DNA of 64,000 nt from Brevibacterium oceani (GTDB lineage Bacteria > Actinomycetota > Actinomycetes > Actinomycetales > Brevibacteriaceae): contig NZ_JABKDE010000004.1 in the NCBI RefSeq assembly GCF_013623835.1, forward strand, positions 1 through 64,000, in the 5' to 3' direction. Positions 8,963-18,001 of this stretch are shown here, piece after piece (positions within the stretch are counted from its first letter, which is position 1; the number at the start of each line of letters is the position of its first letter). The position numbers were made by a program, and so were the translations under genes. The notes under the pieces are model-generated. The model had not been told where the DNA came from and did not search any database. It worked only from the letters and a program-made list of their open reading frames with translations.

Positions 8963-9703
8963 TCAGCCCCTGGCGACGAGCGTGCGCACCGCGGAGGAGA
9001 AGAAGCCCTGACCGTCGATGCCGGTGCCGTCCTCGGGGCCGAATCCTGCTTCGACCGCGTGCTCAGGGTGCGGCATCAGCCCGACCACGTTGCCCGCTTC
9101 GTTCGTGATTCCGGCGATGTCGCGCAACGAGCCGTTGGGATTGCCGCCCTGATAGCGGAAGACCACTCGACCGGTGGACTCGAGCTCGTCGAGCACCTCG
9201 TCGGTGGCGACGTAACCGCCTTCACCGTTCTTCAGCGGAATTCGGATCGTCTGGCCCTGCTCATAGTCGCCGGTCCAAGCGGTGTCCGCGTTCTCGACGA
9301 GGAGATCCTGGTCGCGGCAGATGAAGTGCTGGTGGTCGTTGCGGATGAGCGCACCGGGCAGCAGATGGGACTCGCAGAGGATCTGGAAGCCGTTGCAGAT
9401 ACCGAGCACCGGCAGTCCGACGTTCGCCGCAGCCACGACGGACTCCATGATCGGGGCGAAGCCGGCGATCGCTCCGCACCGCAGATAGTCACCGTAGGAG
9501 AACCCACCGGGCAGAATGACCGCGTCGACACCGCTCAGCGTCGAATCCGCATGCCACAGGTTGACCGGTTTCGCTCCTGCCAGGCGCACCGCGCGGGCGG
9601 CGTCACGGTCATCAAGCGTTCCCGGGAAGGTGACGACACCGATCGAGACTCCGGTCTCAGCCCCCGCCTCGGCGATGGTGGGATCGGTGGCCACAGCGGT
9701 CAC
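8963..9703 (-). CDS. purQ: Phosphoribosylformylglycinamidine synthase, glutaminase subunit
   Basis: PurQ supplies ammonia from glutamine to PurL in the fourth step of purine synthesis (FGAR to FGAM). The 246-residue protein is a class I amidotransferase. The nucleophile is Cys103 in GICNGFQ, and the His/Glu pair is in PHPEHA near the C-terminus. PGGFSYGD is the PurQ-specific oxyanion region. About 18 extra residues precede the conserved core. Its ATG overlaps the purS stop by 4 nt, so the two are translationally coupled. purL, the usual next partner, is not here; a terminator follows instead. Confidence 0.95.
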   Translation of the reverse strand: MTAVATDPTIAEAGAETGVSIGVVTFPGTLDDRDAARAVRLAGAKPVNLWHADSTLSGVDAVILPGGFSYGDYLRCGAIAGFAPIMESVVAAANVGLPVLGICNGFQILCESHLLPGALIRNDHQHFICRDQDLLVENADTAWTGDYEQGQTIRIPLKNGEGGYVATDEVLDELESTGRVVFRYQGGNPNGSLRDIAGITNEAGNVVGLMPHPEHAVEAGFGPEDGTGIDGQGFFSSAVRTLVARG

Positions 9704-9957
9704 GATGCGTCCTCGGCCACACGCACGGCGACGACGTTCTCGATGACCGGGTTGGACAGGAGCTTCTCGGCGGCTTCGCGCGCCTGGGCGAGGACTTCCT
9801 CGGTGGCGTCGCCCTCCACTTCGAGTTCGAACCGCTTGCCCTGACGGACCTCACCGAACCCGGTGAAGCCGAGGCGAGTCAGTCCGCCGGAGATCGCCTT
9901 GCCCTGTGGGTCAAGGATCTCGGGTTTGGGCATCACCTCAACGACGACACGTGCCAT
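9700..9957 (-). CDS. purS: Phosphoribosylformylglycinamidine synthase subunit PurS
   Basis: PurS (85 residues) is the small dimeric subunit that bridges PurQ and small-type PurL. It has the family pattern: an N-terminal beta strand ([10 protein letters not shown]), then DPQGKAI and a C-terminal helix-strand. The frame is open to 10011. The start at 9957 is set by an AAGGAG ribosome binding site on the minus strand and by the family N-terminus. The presence of PurS implies a small PurL encoded elsewhere. Confidence 0.92.
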   Translation of the reverse strand: MARVVVEVMPKPEILDPQGKAISGGLTRLGFTGFGEVRQGKRFELEVEGDATEEVLAQAREAAEKLLSNPVIENVVAVRVAEDAS

Positions 9958-9985
9958 GCGTGTACTGCTCCTTTGTGAAAGTGTT

Positions 9986-10017
9986 CGGGAGTTCCTCCCG
10001 TGCTCGCCCAAAGTCTA
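9986..10017 (-). promoter_or_regulatory. purSQ promoter and leader hairpin
   Basis: A TAGACT -10 box lies on the minus strand at 10012-10017 and gives a leader of about 48 nt. That leader holds a small hairpin, CGGGAG-TTC-CTCCCG (9986-10000), just upstream of the ribosome binding site. No purine riboswitch or PurR box was recognised. Confidence 0.35.
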
Positions 10018-10048
10018 TCAAGCACGCCCGGTGCCAAGGGCCACTGTC

Positions 10049-11470
10049 TCAGGAGTCGAAGCCCATGCCCACGGCGTCGAGGACCTTGAGCAGCGGGCCG
10101 CGCCTGCCCTCGTTCTCATCGGCCTTGATCAGCGCCTGCGTCGTCATCCTGATCCCCAACCACGCGGCGGGTTCGGGTGGGAACGGCAGGGGCAGTCGGC
10201 GCACCATCTCGAGCTCGGTGAGCTCCGTCGACTCCCCGGAGAGCAGATCGAGCATGACGGTGCCGGCGAAGCGGGAGGCGCCGACGCCGAGTCCGGTGAA
10301 GCCCGCCGCCATCGCCACCTTCTTCCCATACGCGCTGGTGAAGAACGAGAAGAACCGCGAGCAGGTGTCGATCGGCCCACCCCACTTGTGCGTGAACCGC
10401 AGCCCCTCGAGCTGCGGGAAGGTGGCGAAGAAGTGCTCGGCCAGGGTCTCGAAGGTCTCGGGTCGCTGGTCGTACTTCCACGAGATCTGCCGCCCGAAAT
10501 GATAGACGGCGTCCCAGCCGCCGAAGAGGATCCGGTTGTCGGCGCTCAGCCGGTAGTAGTGGAAGCGGTTCGCGCAGTCGCCGATTCCCTGGCGCCCCTG
10601 CCAGCCGATCGCCTCCAGCTGAGCCGGCGTCAGAGGCTCGGTCATGAGCGCATAGTCGTAGACGGGCACCGTATGCAGGCTCACCCGCTTGAGCAGCGAG
10701 GGAAACACGTTCGTCGCCAGTGCCACGTGCGCAGCGCTGACAGTGCTTCGGGCAGACGCCCGCGAACCACTGAGAGCCTGACCAGTCACCTCCGTCGTGA
10801 CCAGGACGGTGGAGCGCCGGTCGCTGAGGTCGGTGACTTTCGTGCCTTCGTAGACTTCGACACCGAGGTCGCGGATCACGCGCAGCAGCTCCCAGCACAG
10901 CTTCGCGGGGTTGACCATTGCGACTTCTCGGGACTCCCACAGGGCTCCCTTATAGGTCGGTGACTTCACGATCTGCGCCAGCTCCTGCTGGTCGTAGAAG
11001 ATGAAACCCGCTGCGGGGTCGTGGGCCTCCCGCAGCGCCGCGACCTGATAGTCCTCGGTCGCGACATCGAGTTCGCCGGTGCGTTCGAACTCGCAGTCCA
11101 TGCCGTAGCGGTCCACGGCCGCCGCGATCGCGTCGAGGTTCTCCCTGCCGAGTTGGGCCAGGCGTTCGTTCTCCGTGGGCAGGTGGGCCTGCCCATTGTC
11201 GTAGCCGTGTGTGAGGCTGGCGGCGCAGAAGCCTCCGTTGCGCCCCGAGGCGGCCCATCCGGTCGAGTTCGCTTCGAGCAGGACCACATGTCGCTTGGGG
11301 TCGCGTTCCTTGGCTTGAAGAGCCGTCCACAGGCCGGTGAATCCTCCGCCGACGATGAGGAGATCGGCCTCGATGTCTCGAGTCAGCGGCGGGAGCGGCT
11401 GTGGGCGCTCTTCGGTGTCGAGCCAGAACGGCACGGTCGAGGCGTCGGCCAAAGCGGCGTTGACGTCCAT
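10049..11470 (-). CDS. FAD-dependent amine oxidoreductase (DAO/PuuB-like)
   Basis: A 473-residue flavoenzyme of the D-amino-acid-oxidase fold. The dinucleotide motif is VGGGFTGL near residue 37, with the GRNGG motif typical of the PuuB/glycine-oxidase group further on. A C-terminal segment (GFTGLGVGASRFAG) covers the flavin. PuuB-like enzymes oxidise an amine such as gamma-glutamylputrescine to an aldehyde. It is the last gene of the pot operon, 107 nt after potC, so a polyamine or related amine is the likely substrate. No PuuA-type ligase is nearby, so a free amine or amino acid cannot be excluded. The frame is open far upstream through potC. The ATG at 11470 begins the conserved protein. 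Confidence 0.8.
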   Translation of the reverse strand: MDVNAALADASTVPFWLDTEERPQPLPPLTRDIEADLLIVGGGFTGLWTALQAKERDPKRHVVLLEANSTGWAASGRNGGFCAASLTHGYDNGQAHLPTENERLAQLGRENLDAIAAAVDRYGMDCEFERTGELDVATEDYQVAALREAHDPAAGFIFYDQQELAQIVKSPTYKGALWESREVAMVNPAKLCWELLRVIRDLGVEVYEGTKVTDLSDRRSTVLVTTEVTGQALSGSRASARSTVSAAHVALATNVFPSLLKRVSLHTVPVYDYALMTEPLTPAQLEAIGWQGRQGIGDCANRFHYYRLSADNRILFGGWDAVYHFGRQISWKYDQRPETFETLAEHFFATFPQLEGLRFTHKWGGPIDTCSRFFSFFTSAYGKKVAMAAGFTGLGVGASRFAGTVMLDLLSGESTELTELEMVRRLPLPFPPEPAAWLGIRMTTQALIKADENEGRRGPLLKVLDAVGMGFDS

Positions 11471-11577
11471 GTCACTTCTCTTTCTGCCCGCGGGCATGTG
11501 GGTTTGGAGCATGAGTGTCTGAGCTGGTCCGCTGAGAGATTCGTCAGCAGCTGGGGCGGGCGCGCCTGAAACGACGC

Positions 11578-12441
11578 TCACCCGGCCATGGTCTTGATGA
11601 TCTCCGTCGAGCTTCCGCCCGCCTTGCGCAGCACGAAGCCGACGAAGGCGAGAGCCAGAAGGGTGAGCAGGAACATCACGGTCGACATCGCTGCGACTTC
11701 GGGGCGTAGGGCCACGCGCACGGCGGAGAAGATGTAGACCGGCCACGGCGTGTACCCGGGCTGCTGGACGAAGCTGGAGAGGATCGTGTTGTCGAGACTG
11801 ACCGTGAACGACATCAGCGCACCGGCGAGGATGCCGGGGGCTGCGATCGGCAGCGTGATGTCTTTGAAGCGTTTCCACGGACTCGCCCCGAGGTCGGCCG
11901 CGGCATCCTCGAGTTGGGTGTCGATGCCGGCCAGGCGGGCACGGACGATGAAGGTGACGATCGCCATCGAGAACATCGCATGGGAGATGATCAGCCTGAC
12001 CAGGCCGTTGTTGAGCGGAGTGATGCCCCAGTCGACGCCGACCGTGACGAACCACGGCAGGAACGAGATGCCGTCGACGATCTCGGGGGTGACCAGGGTC
12101 AGTCCGAGGATCGCCGTGAGGCCGAGCGCCCACCATGCTCCCTTCGGTGCCCTGGCCAGAGCCACCCCGCCCAGCGTCCCGAAGACCGTGGAGACGATCG
12201 CCGCTCCCACCGCGGCCTGGAGGCTGGTGACGATGGAGGAGATGATGACGTCGTTGTTGAGTCCGGAGATGTAGGCGTCGAGCCCGAAACCGCGGAAGTT
12301 CGCGAGCACCTTGCCGTTGTTGAACGAGTAGGCGATGATCACCGCGATCGGAATGAAGAGATAGGCGAAGACGAGTATGCCCCAGATGTGGAGTCCGATG
12401 TCTGTCGGAGTCCGTCGGGCGAATGTGTTCTTCCGTGACAT
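11578..12441 (-). CDS. potC: Spermidine/putrescine-type ABC permease, PotC-like
   Basis: A 287-residue inner-membrane permease with about six helices. It carries the cytoplasmic coupling loop EDAAADLGASPWKRF, the EAA motif of PotC-type permeases. It pairs with the PotB-like subunit encoded one base upstream. Together with PotA and PotD it forms an importer for polyamines or related cations. Polyamine specificity comes from family resemblance and gene order; opine, GABA or thiamine-like substrates are known for relatives. Confidence 0.85.
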   Translation of the reverse strand: MSRKNTFARRTPTDIGLHIWGILVFAYLFIPIAVIIAYSFNNGKVLANFRGFGLDAYISGLNNDVIISSIVTSLQAAVGAAIVSTVFGTLGGVALARAPKGAWWALGLTAILGLTLVTPEIVDGISFLPWFVTVGVDWGITPLNNGLVRLIISHAMFSMAIVTFIVRARLAGIDTQLEDAAADLGASPWKRFKDITLPIAAPGILAGALMSFTVSLDNTILSSFVQQPGYTPWPVYIFSAVRVALRPEVAAMSTVMFLLTLLALAFVGFVLRKAGGSSTEIIKTMAG

Positions 12442-12442
12442 C

Positions 12443-13429
12443 TCAGGCCCTCCCGTCTTTCAGCGGCACGCTGTTGAGTCTGGCAGTGATCGTCTGCCCG
12501 AGCTTGAGCAGAGTGAATCCGAGGCCGACGACGACCAACGTGGAGACGATGAGGATCATCGCCATGGCCGCTCCCACTGCCCAGTTCTGGGCGGTGTTGA
12601 ACTGGTTGGCGATGAGCTGTCCGACCATGGAGCCGCTTGCCCCGCCGAGCACGGTCGCGGTGACGTAGTCGCCGTTGAGCGGGATGAAGACGAGCAGACA
12701 GCCGGAGACGACCCCGGGCATAGCCATCGGCAGGGTCACCCGGAGGAAGGTCTTCACTTTCCCCGCACCGAGGTCATAGCTGGCTTCGCGCAGTTTCTGC
12801 CCGGAGGCATCGATGGCGACGAAGAGCGGGAGGATCATCAACGGCAGGTAGTTGTAGACGACGCCGATCTGCACAGCGGATCGTGTGTAGAGGATGTCGA
12901 GTGGCCCGTCGAGGATCCCGAGTCCCTGCATCCACTGGGAGAGGAAGCCATCGGGTGAGAGCATGATCTGCCACCCCAGGGTGCGTACGAGGAAGTTCGT
13001 CCAGAACGGCACCATGACGAGTGCCAGGGCAAGCGACCGCCGGGCCGGGGAGACCTTGATCGCCAGCCAGTAGGCGAAGGGCAGAGCGATGATCAGGCAC
13101 AGGAAGGTGCCGAACAGTGAGATCCGCAGGGTGGCGAAGAACGTCGAGACGAAGCTCGCCGACATCGCCTCCGGGTATCGGTCGAAGGACAGATGGTCCG
13201 TGGCGATGGCAGTGAACTGGTCCGGCTTGTAGCCGAAGCTGTAGAAGATGACCAGGGCCACCGGAATGACGAAGAAGAAGAGCGCGTAGGCCCAGGTGGG
13301 AAACGACATCGCCGAGGCTCCGAAGAACCTTGACGAGAGACCGCCGGGTCTCTTCTCCTTCTCCTTCGTCTGGCCGGTGTTCGCACTCCTGTTCACCGGT
13401 GGTGTAGGTCGAGCTGCCTGCGTGCTCAT
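12443..13429 (-). CDS. potB: Spermidine/putrescine-type ABC permease, PotB-like
   Basis: A 328-residue permease with a Lys/Glu-rich cytoplasmic N-terminus (about 1-40) and six helices. Its EAA-type coupling loop reads REASYDLGAGKVKTF. The ATG overlaps the potD stop by 4 nt. The frame is open to 13717 in the potD shadow; the start used here is the coupled ATG at the potD end. Its partner is PotC. Confidence 0.85.
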   Translation of the reverse strand: MSTQAARPTPPVNRSANTGQTKEKEKRPGGLSSRFFGASAMSFPTWAYALFFFVIPVALVIFYSFGYKPDQFTAIATDHLSFDRYPEAMSASFVSTFFATLRISLFGTFLCLIIALPFAYWLAIKVSPARRSLALALVMVPFWTNFLVRTLGWQIMLSPDGFLSQWMQGLGILDGPLDILYTRSAVQIGVVYNYLPLMILPLFVAIDASGQKLREASYDLGAGKVKTFLRVTLPMAMPGVVSGCLLVFIPLNGDYVTATVLGGASGSMVGQLIANQFNTAQNWAVGAAMAMILIVSTLVVVGLGFTLLKLGQTITARLNSVPLKDGRA

Positions 13430-14589
13430 GCTCCACTCCTTGCTTGGGCGTCGGCGAAGATCTTCGTGCGGATCTGGTCGGCCGGGGTCTGCTTGCTCGG
13501 TTCGAGCCGGTCGAGCACCTCCTGGGTGGGGAAGATGAGATCGCGCTCGTCGATGTCGGCCTCCTCCGCCTGTTCCGCCAACCCTTTCGTGCCGATCGGG
13601 TACCCGATGTAGTCGAGCTGTTCGATCGCGGTGTCCGGGGAGATCATGTGGTTGATGAACGCGTGCGCGGAATCCGGGTGCGGGGCGCCCGTGGCGATCG
13701 CCCAGCAGTCCGTCCACAGGTTCGCCGAAGGCGTCGGGAAGACGTATGTCCAGTCTTCGGGATTCTTGACTTCGGACAGGCCCTGTCTGGCATCCCCGTT
13801 GAAGGCCTGCAGGAGCGTGAAGCTTCCCTGGATCATGCCGGTGGCGACGTTGCCGATGTAGGCCTTTGTGTTCGGTGCAAGCTGGTCGACGACGACGCTG
13901 CGTGCCTTCTCGAGCTCCTGCTCATCTTCCGTGTTGAGGCTGTAGCCGAGTGCCGCCAAGGCGATCGCGCTGACTTCCCACGGGTCTTCGAGGAGCGAGG
14001 TGGTGCCGGCGGCCTCCTTCTGAGCGGCGTCGATGAAGTCCTGCCAGCTCGTCATCGATCGGTCGATCTTGGTCGTGTCGTAGATGTAGCCGGTGGTCCC
14101 CCACGCCTTGCAGATCGAGTAGCTGTTGTCGGGATCGAAGTACTGGTTCGTGAAGTTCGGATCCATGTGGCTGAAGTTCGGGATGAGGCTGAGGTCGAGT
14201 TCCTGGAGCAGCTCGTGTTCGAGCATCTGCGGAATATTCGATCCCGTCGGCACCACCACGTCGTAACCCGAGGTTCCACGTGAGGTCGAGAGTTTTGCGA
14301 TGAGCTCTTCGTTCGACCCGTAGGAGTCGACTTGGACGAGCACATCGTTCTGCTGTTTGAACGCTGCGATGAGCTCAGGGTTGTCATAGTCGCCCCAGGA
14401 GTAGAGATTGAGCTTCGACTCCAATGTCCCGTCCGTGGGCGGGGACTCCGCCATCTTCGTGGTCCGTCCGCAGGCGGACAGCGCCCCCAGGCCAACAACC
14501 CCGAATCCGGCCAACAGTGCGCGCCGGCTCAGCCTCTTCGAGGCGCCGCGGGGGGCCAGGAACGTCACGTCGGCTCGTTCTCGCACCAT
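13426..14589 (-). CDS. potD: Polyamine-type substrate-binding lipoprotein, PotD-like
   Basis: A 387-residue extracellular binding protein. The N-terminus has a twin-arginine pair (SRRALLAG) and a lipobox LSAC, so a Tat-exported, lipid-anchored form is likely. The mature part has the PotD pattern: LNLYSWGDYDNPE near the start, YDVVVPTGSNIPQM, and a Trp/Asp-lined cleft (WGTTGYIYD, DPWEV). The frame extends to 14739 but overlaps potA. The start at 14589 is one base after the potA stop. It delivers substrate to PotBC. Confidence 0.87.
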   Translation of the reverse strand: MVRERADVTFLAPRGASKRLSRRALLAGFGVVGLGALSACGRTTKMAESPPTDGTLESKLNLYSWGDYDNPELIAAFKQQNDVLVQVDSYGSNEELIAKLSTSRGTSGYDVVVPTGSNIPQMLEHELLQELDLSLIPNFSHMDPNFTNQYFDPDNSYSICKAWGTTGYIYDTTKIDRSMTSWQDFIDAAQKEAAGTTSLLEDPWEVSAIALAALGYSLNTEDEQELEKARSVVVDQLAPNTKAYIGNVATGMIQGSFTLLQAFNGDARQGLSEVKNPEDWTYVFPTPSANLWTDCWAIATGAPHPDSAHAFINHMISPDTAIEQLDYIGYPIGTKGLAEQAEEADIDERDLIFPTQEVLDRLEPSKQTPADQIRTKIFADAQARSGA

Positions 14590-14590
14590 C

Positions 14591-15772
14591 TCAGACACCG
14601 TCCTCGGCGCTGGGCACTCCGTCTTCGCAGTCGTAGACGGCCACGTCCTCGGCCTCCCAGCTGAGATCCACCTCGGTGCCGGAGGCCAGCAGCTCATTGC
14701 CGGCCGCGGGTACACGAGCGAGGATCTCATCGTTGTCACCGACGACGATCATGTACTGGATGACGTCGCCGAGGAACGACACGGACATCACCGTCCCGCG
14801 GGCGGAGTTCGTTCCCGGTCTCTCCTGTGCGGCCGGGGCCACTCGCATGCGTTCGGGCCGGATAGCCGCCCGCACCCGCTCGCCGACCGTGAGGGTCCCG
14901 GCGGTTCCTGTCGCAGAGGCGGGGCGGCGGTCCAGTGATGTGGTCTCCATGATCGCGTTCGCCGTGCGCAGGCGAGCGGTGCCGGACTCGGTGCCGACCG
15001 TCTCGGCAGGGACGAAGTTCTGTTTGCCTATGAAGCCGGCGACGAACCCGTTGTGCGGATTCGCGTAGATGTCCTCGCCGCTGCCGATCTGCTGGATCAC
15101 GCCGTTGTACATAACGACGATGCGGTCGCTCATGGCCAGTGCCTCGTCCTGGTCGTGGGTGACGAAGACGAAGGTCGTGTCGAGCTTCGTGTGCAGCCGT
15201 TTGAGTTCGAGCTGCATCTCCTCGCGCAGCTTGCGGTCGAGGGCCGACATCGGTTCGTCGAGGAGCAGGACCTGCGGGCGGTTGACCAGCGCGCGGGCCA
15301 GGGCGATGCGCTGCTGCTGGCCCCCGGAGAGCTGCTCGGGCTTGCGTCCGGCGAAGTCCTCCATCTGGACGAGGGCGAGGACCTCGCGGACTCGCTGGGC
15401 GATCTCGGGTTTGGGCACCTTCGCCTGTTTGAGCCCGTAGGCGATGTTGTCGGCGATGTTCATGTGGGGGAAGAGCAGGTAGGACTGGAAGACCGTGTTG
15501 ACCGGCCTGCGGTGCGGCGGAAGGGAGACGATGTCGCGGCCGGCGAGCAGGATCGCACCGTCGGTTGGGGTCTCGAAGCCGGCGATCATTCGCAGCAGGG
15601 TGGTCTTGCCGCAGCCGGAGGGGCCGAGCAGGGAGAGGAACTCGCCCTTGTGCACGGTGAGGTCGAGGCGTTCGATGGCGGTGTTGTCGCCGAAGACCTT
15701 CTTCACCCCTCGGATCTCGAGGTGGTCGAGTCCGGTGGACGGTGTCGTCTCGGTGGCGGCTGTGGTGGTCAT
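14591..15772 (-). CDS. potA: Polyamine-type ABC importer ATPase, PotA-like
   Basis: A 393-residue ATPase. Walker A is GPSGCGKTT (near 53), the signature is LSGGQQQR, Walker B is [11 protein letters not shown], and the switch His is in [10 protein letters not shown]-terminal TOBE-type beta domain (about 270-390) is typical of PotA/FbpC. It energises the PotBC permease. Its ATG overlaps the amidohydrolase stop by 4 nt, and its stop is one base from potD. Confidence 0.9.
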   Translation of the reverse strand: MTTTAATETTPSTGLDHLEIRGVKKVFGDNTAIERLDLTVHKGEFLSLLGPSGCGKTTLLRMIAGFETPTDGAILLAGRDIVSLPPHRRPVNTVFQSYLLFPHMNIADNIAYGLKQAKVPKPEIAQRVREVLALVQMEDFAGRKPEQLSGGQQQRIALARALVNRPQVLLLDEPMSALDRKLREEMQLELKRLHTKLDTTFVFVTHDQDEALAMSDRIVVMYNGVIQQIGSGEDIYANPHNGFVAGFIGKQNFVPAETVGTESGTARLRTANAIMETTSLDRRPASATGTAGTLTVGERVRAAIRPERMRVAPAAQERPGTNSARGTVMSVSFLGDVIQYMIVVGDNDEILARVPAAGNELLASGTEVDLSWEAEDVAVYDCEDGVPSAEDGV

Positions 15773-17502
15773 GATGGCCTTTCGGTCGAGGCAGGCGGTA
15801 CGACGTGCGGGGCAGCAGGCGGGGTGTTCGGCGGTGGCGCGGCGGTGTCGGACGGAGCCGGTGGCGCGGTGGCATCGGGTGGGGACGCCGCTTCGAAGGC
15901 AATGCGGCCGTCGACGATGGTCAGCGTGTTCGTGATCGTCGAGATCTCACCGGGGGCGAGTGTGAAGGGATTCGCACTCGCCAGAGCGAGGTTCGCCCGC
16001 TCGCCGAGGCGGATGTGCCCGTTCGTGTCAGAGCGCAGGAGGTGAGCGGATCCCGCCGTGTACGCGCGCAGCGCGGTGATCAGGTCGAGGGCTTCGTCGG
16101 GCAGCAGCGGTGCGGTGTCCGCGGCGGCCGGGTGTGAGCGGTTGGCGGCGACATGGATGGCCTCCCAGGGGTTTGCCGTCGACACAGGCCAGTCCGATCC
16201 CATCGCCAGGTGTGCGCCGGTGCTAGCGAAGGAGCCGAAAGGGTAGAGCCACGCGGTGCGTTCGGGGCCGAGGACCGGAATGTTGAGGTCGATCATCTGC
16301 TGATCGAAGCAGGCCCACAGCGCCTGCAGGTTCGCGGTGATCCCGAGTTCGGCGAAACGGGGAACATCGGCGGGGTCGACGACCTGGACGTGGGCGATGT
16401 GATGGCGACGCCCGTCGTTCGGGTTCGCACCGATCGCCTCGAACGCGTCGAGGGCGGCTTTCACCGCGGCGTCGCCGATCGCGTGGCAGTGGATGTCGAA
16501 GCCGGCCGCGTCGAGGGCGGCGAAGGATGCCTCGAGGTGGTCGCGGGTGAAGTAGTTCGTGCCGTATCCGCCGCAGGTGCACGTGTATTCGGCCCTCATC
16601 GCCGCCGTCTGCGACTCGACGATGCCATCGAGCATGAACTTCACCGAGGTGGTGCGGAAGCGTCCGTCGGTGCGGCGTCGGTCGCGGAGGCGGGCCACCT
16701 CGGCGTCGATGTCCTCGACGCCGCGCGGCCACCACAGGCTGCCGACTGCTTCGGAGCGCAGGTCGTGGGTCTCGTCCGCGCGGACGTAGGTGTCGAAGGG
16801 GTCACGGTGACCGCCGTAATCGCCGACGATGGCGTCCATCCAGGCCGTGACGCCGAGAGCGCTGAGATAATCCTGGCCGGCGAGCAGACCGGCCCGCACG
16901 GCCTCCACATCGGCGGGCGGAACGTGAGCGGAGACGAGGTCGATAGCCGCTTCGTGCAGGCATCCGGTCGGTGCGCCCGAGTCGTCACGGACGATGATCC
17001 CGCCCTCCGGGTTCGGAGTCTCGGAGTCGACGCCGGAGATCGCCAGGGCTGCTGTGTTCACCCAGGCCGAATGATGGTCGGCGCTGAGCAGGATGGTGGG
17101 GCGGTCGGGCGTGACGCCGTCGAGGATCTGTGCAGTCGGGTTGCCGCCGGGGAAGTCGGCCATCGACCACCCGCCGCCGGTGATCCAGGCCGGCGAGCTG
17201 TCTGCCGGGGTGTCGGCGGCGAAGCGGCGGATCGTGTCCAGGGCATCGGCGAGTCCGTCGGCGCCGCTGACGTCGCAGGCCAGGGACTCCTGACCGCCGA
17301 AGGCCGTGTGCACGTGGGCGTCGACGAAACCGGGGGTGAGCAGGCGCCCGGCGGCGGTGATGGTGCGGCCGGCGGGAGAGGCTGCGGGACCGGTGCCGAT
17401 CTCGGCGATGCGGCCCGAGCGAATGCTCACACGATTCTCGGGCCGAATCGCGTGCCCGTCGAAGATGGTGACATCGAGGATATCGAGGTCCACTGGGTCC
17501 AC
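15769..17502 (-). CDS. Amidohydrolase, YtcJ-like (Amidohydro_3)
   Basis: A 577-residue metal-dependent hydrolase with the DAHVH metal motif near residue 60. A Lys/His-bearing barrel and a late GSDWPV motif supply the Asp ligand. YtcJ-like enzymes hydrolyse amides, including formamides of aromatic amines, but the substrate is rarely known. It is the first gene of the pot operon and is translationally coupled to potA, so it probably cleaves an imported or intracellular amide of the same compound class. The frame is open to 17748. I chose the GTG at 17502 because GGGAGG lies 5-6 nt upstream and the beta-barrel domain starts there. A second GTG at 17493 is possible. Confidence 0.78.
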   Translation of the reverse strand: MDPVDLDILDVTIFDGHAIRPENRVSIRSGRIAEIGTGPAASPAGRTITAAGRLLTPGFVDAHVHTAFGGQESLACDVSGADGLADALDTIRRFAADTPADSSPAWITGGGWSMADFPGGNPTAQILDGVTPDRPTILLSADHHSAWVNTAALAISGVDSETPNPEGGIIVRDDSGAPTGCLHEAAIDLVSAHVPPADVEAVRAGLLAGQDYLSALGVTAWMDAIVGDYGGHRDPFDTYVRADETHDLRSEAVGSLWWPRGVEDIDAEVARLRDRRRTDGRFRTTSVKFMLDGIVESQTAAMRAEYTCTCGGYGTNYFTRDHLEASFAALDAAGFDIHCHAIGDAAVKAALDAFEAIGANPNDGRRHHIAHVQVVDPADVPRFAELGITANLQALWACFDQQMIDLNIPVLGPERTAWLYPFGSFASTGAHLAMGSDWPVSTANPWEAIHVAANRSHPAAADTAPLLPDEALDLITALRAYTAGSAHLLRSDTNGHIRLGERANLALASANPFTLAPGEISTITNTLTIVDGRIAFEAASPPDATAPPAPSDTAAPPPNTPPAAPHVVPPASTERPS

Positions 17503-17713
17503 TGCTGCCTCCCGACTGCGTCGACGTGATAAGGGCAGATGCGCGGCGTCCGCTCCTTGCTGGATGTCATTGTCGGCTCGGAGAGTCGGGACCGCAAGAT
17601 CCCGTCTACAGCCGTTACCGGTTCGTGTCGCTGCGAGTGACGGAGAACCGGGTGTGTCCTGCGTCACCAGACGACACTCTAACGGATGTCGTGCCGTGAT
17701 TCCACTGATTTCG

Positions 17714-17732
17714 TCGCAGGAATTATCTGCGA
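17714..17732 (-). promoter_or_regulatory. Candidate promoter/operator of the pot operon
   Basis: The inverted repeat TCGCAG-N7-CTGCGA (17714-17719 and 17727-17732) overlaps a minus-strand GATAAT -10-like hexamer (17722-17727). The half-site TCGCAGGA recurs at 17794-17801. This would leave a leader of about 210 nt. No regulator gene is adjacent. Confidence 0.3.
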
Positions 17733-17860
17733 ATGCCGGAAAGCGCAATGTCTGTTACTGACAATGCTGGATCGGTGTCTCACACTACGATATTCGCAGG
17801 ATAGGGAGATGGCTTCGGGGAGGGGTGTGCTGCGTGCCGAGGTCGGCAACGACAGCAAAG

Positions 17861-17922
17861 CGGCCCACTCTGCGTTGAACGGCCCAAGATTTTCAGTGGG
17901 CTGTTCGGCGTAGAGTGGGCCG
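17861..17922 (-). terminator. Long hairpin after purDC
   Basis: A perfect 11-bp outer stem (17861-17871 with 17912-17922) continues inward as a stem with several G-U pairs around the loop AGATTTTCAG. It lies 80 nt after the purDC stop. Terminator is the simplest reading; its length is unusual. Confidence 0.5.
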
Positions 17923-18001
17923 GTTCGTCGGTGGGCGTCGCAGAGGGTGTTGCGGCCGGGGAGCGCCGCGGGGAGGAGCGGTCAGCTGCGGCCGGGGCGG
18001 C

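Larger units (their letters stand above)
17503..18001. other. 499-bp region between purDC and the pot operon
   Basis: Both flanking genes are on the minus strand. The part near 18001 holds a long hairpin (17861-17922). The part near 17503 should hold the pot operon promoter; a GATAAT -10-like box and an inverted repeat lie at 17714-17732. No ORF here looks like a real gene. Confidence 0.5.

Noticed and set aside
15053..16045. Plus-strand frame antisense to potA
   Set aside because: Composition is that of a reverse-frame shadow; the opposite strand encodes conserved Walker motifs.
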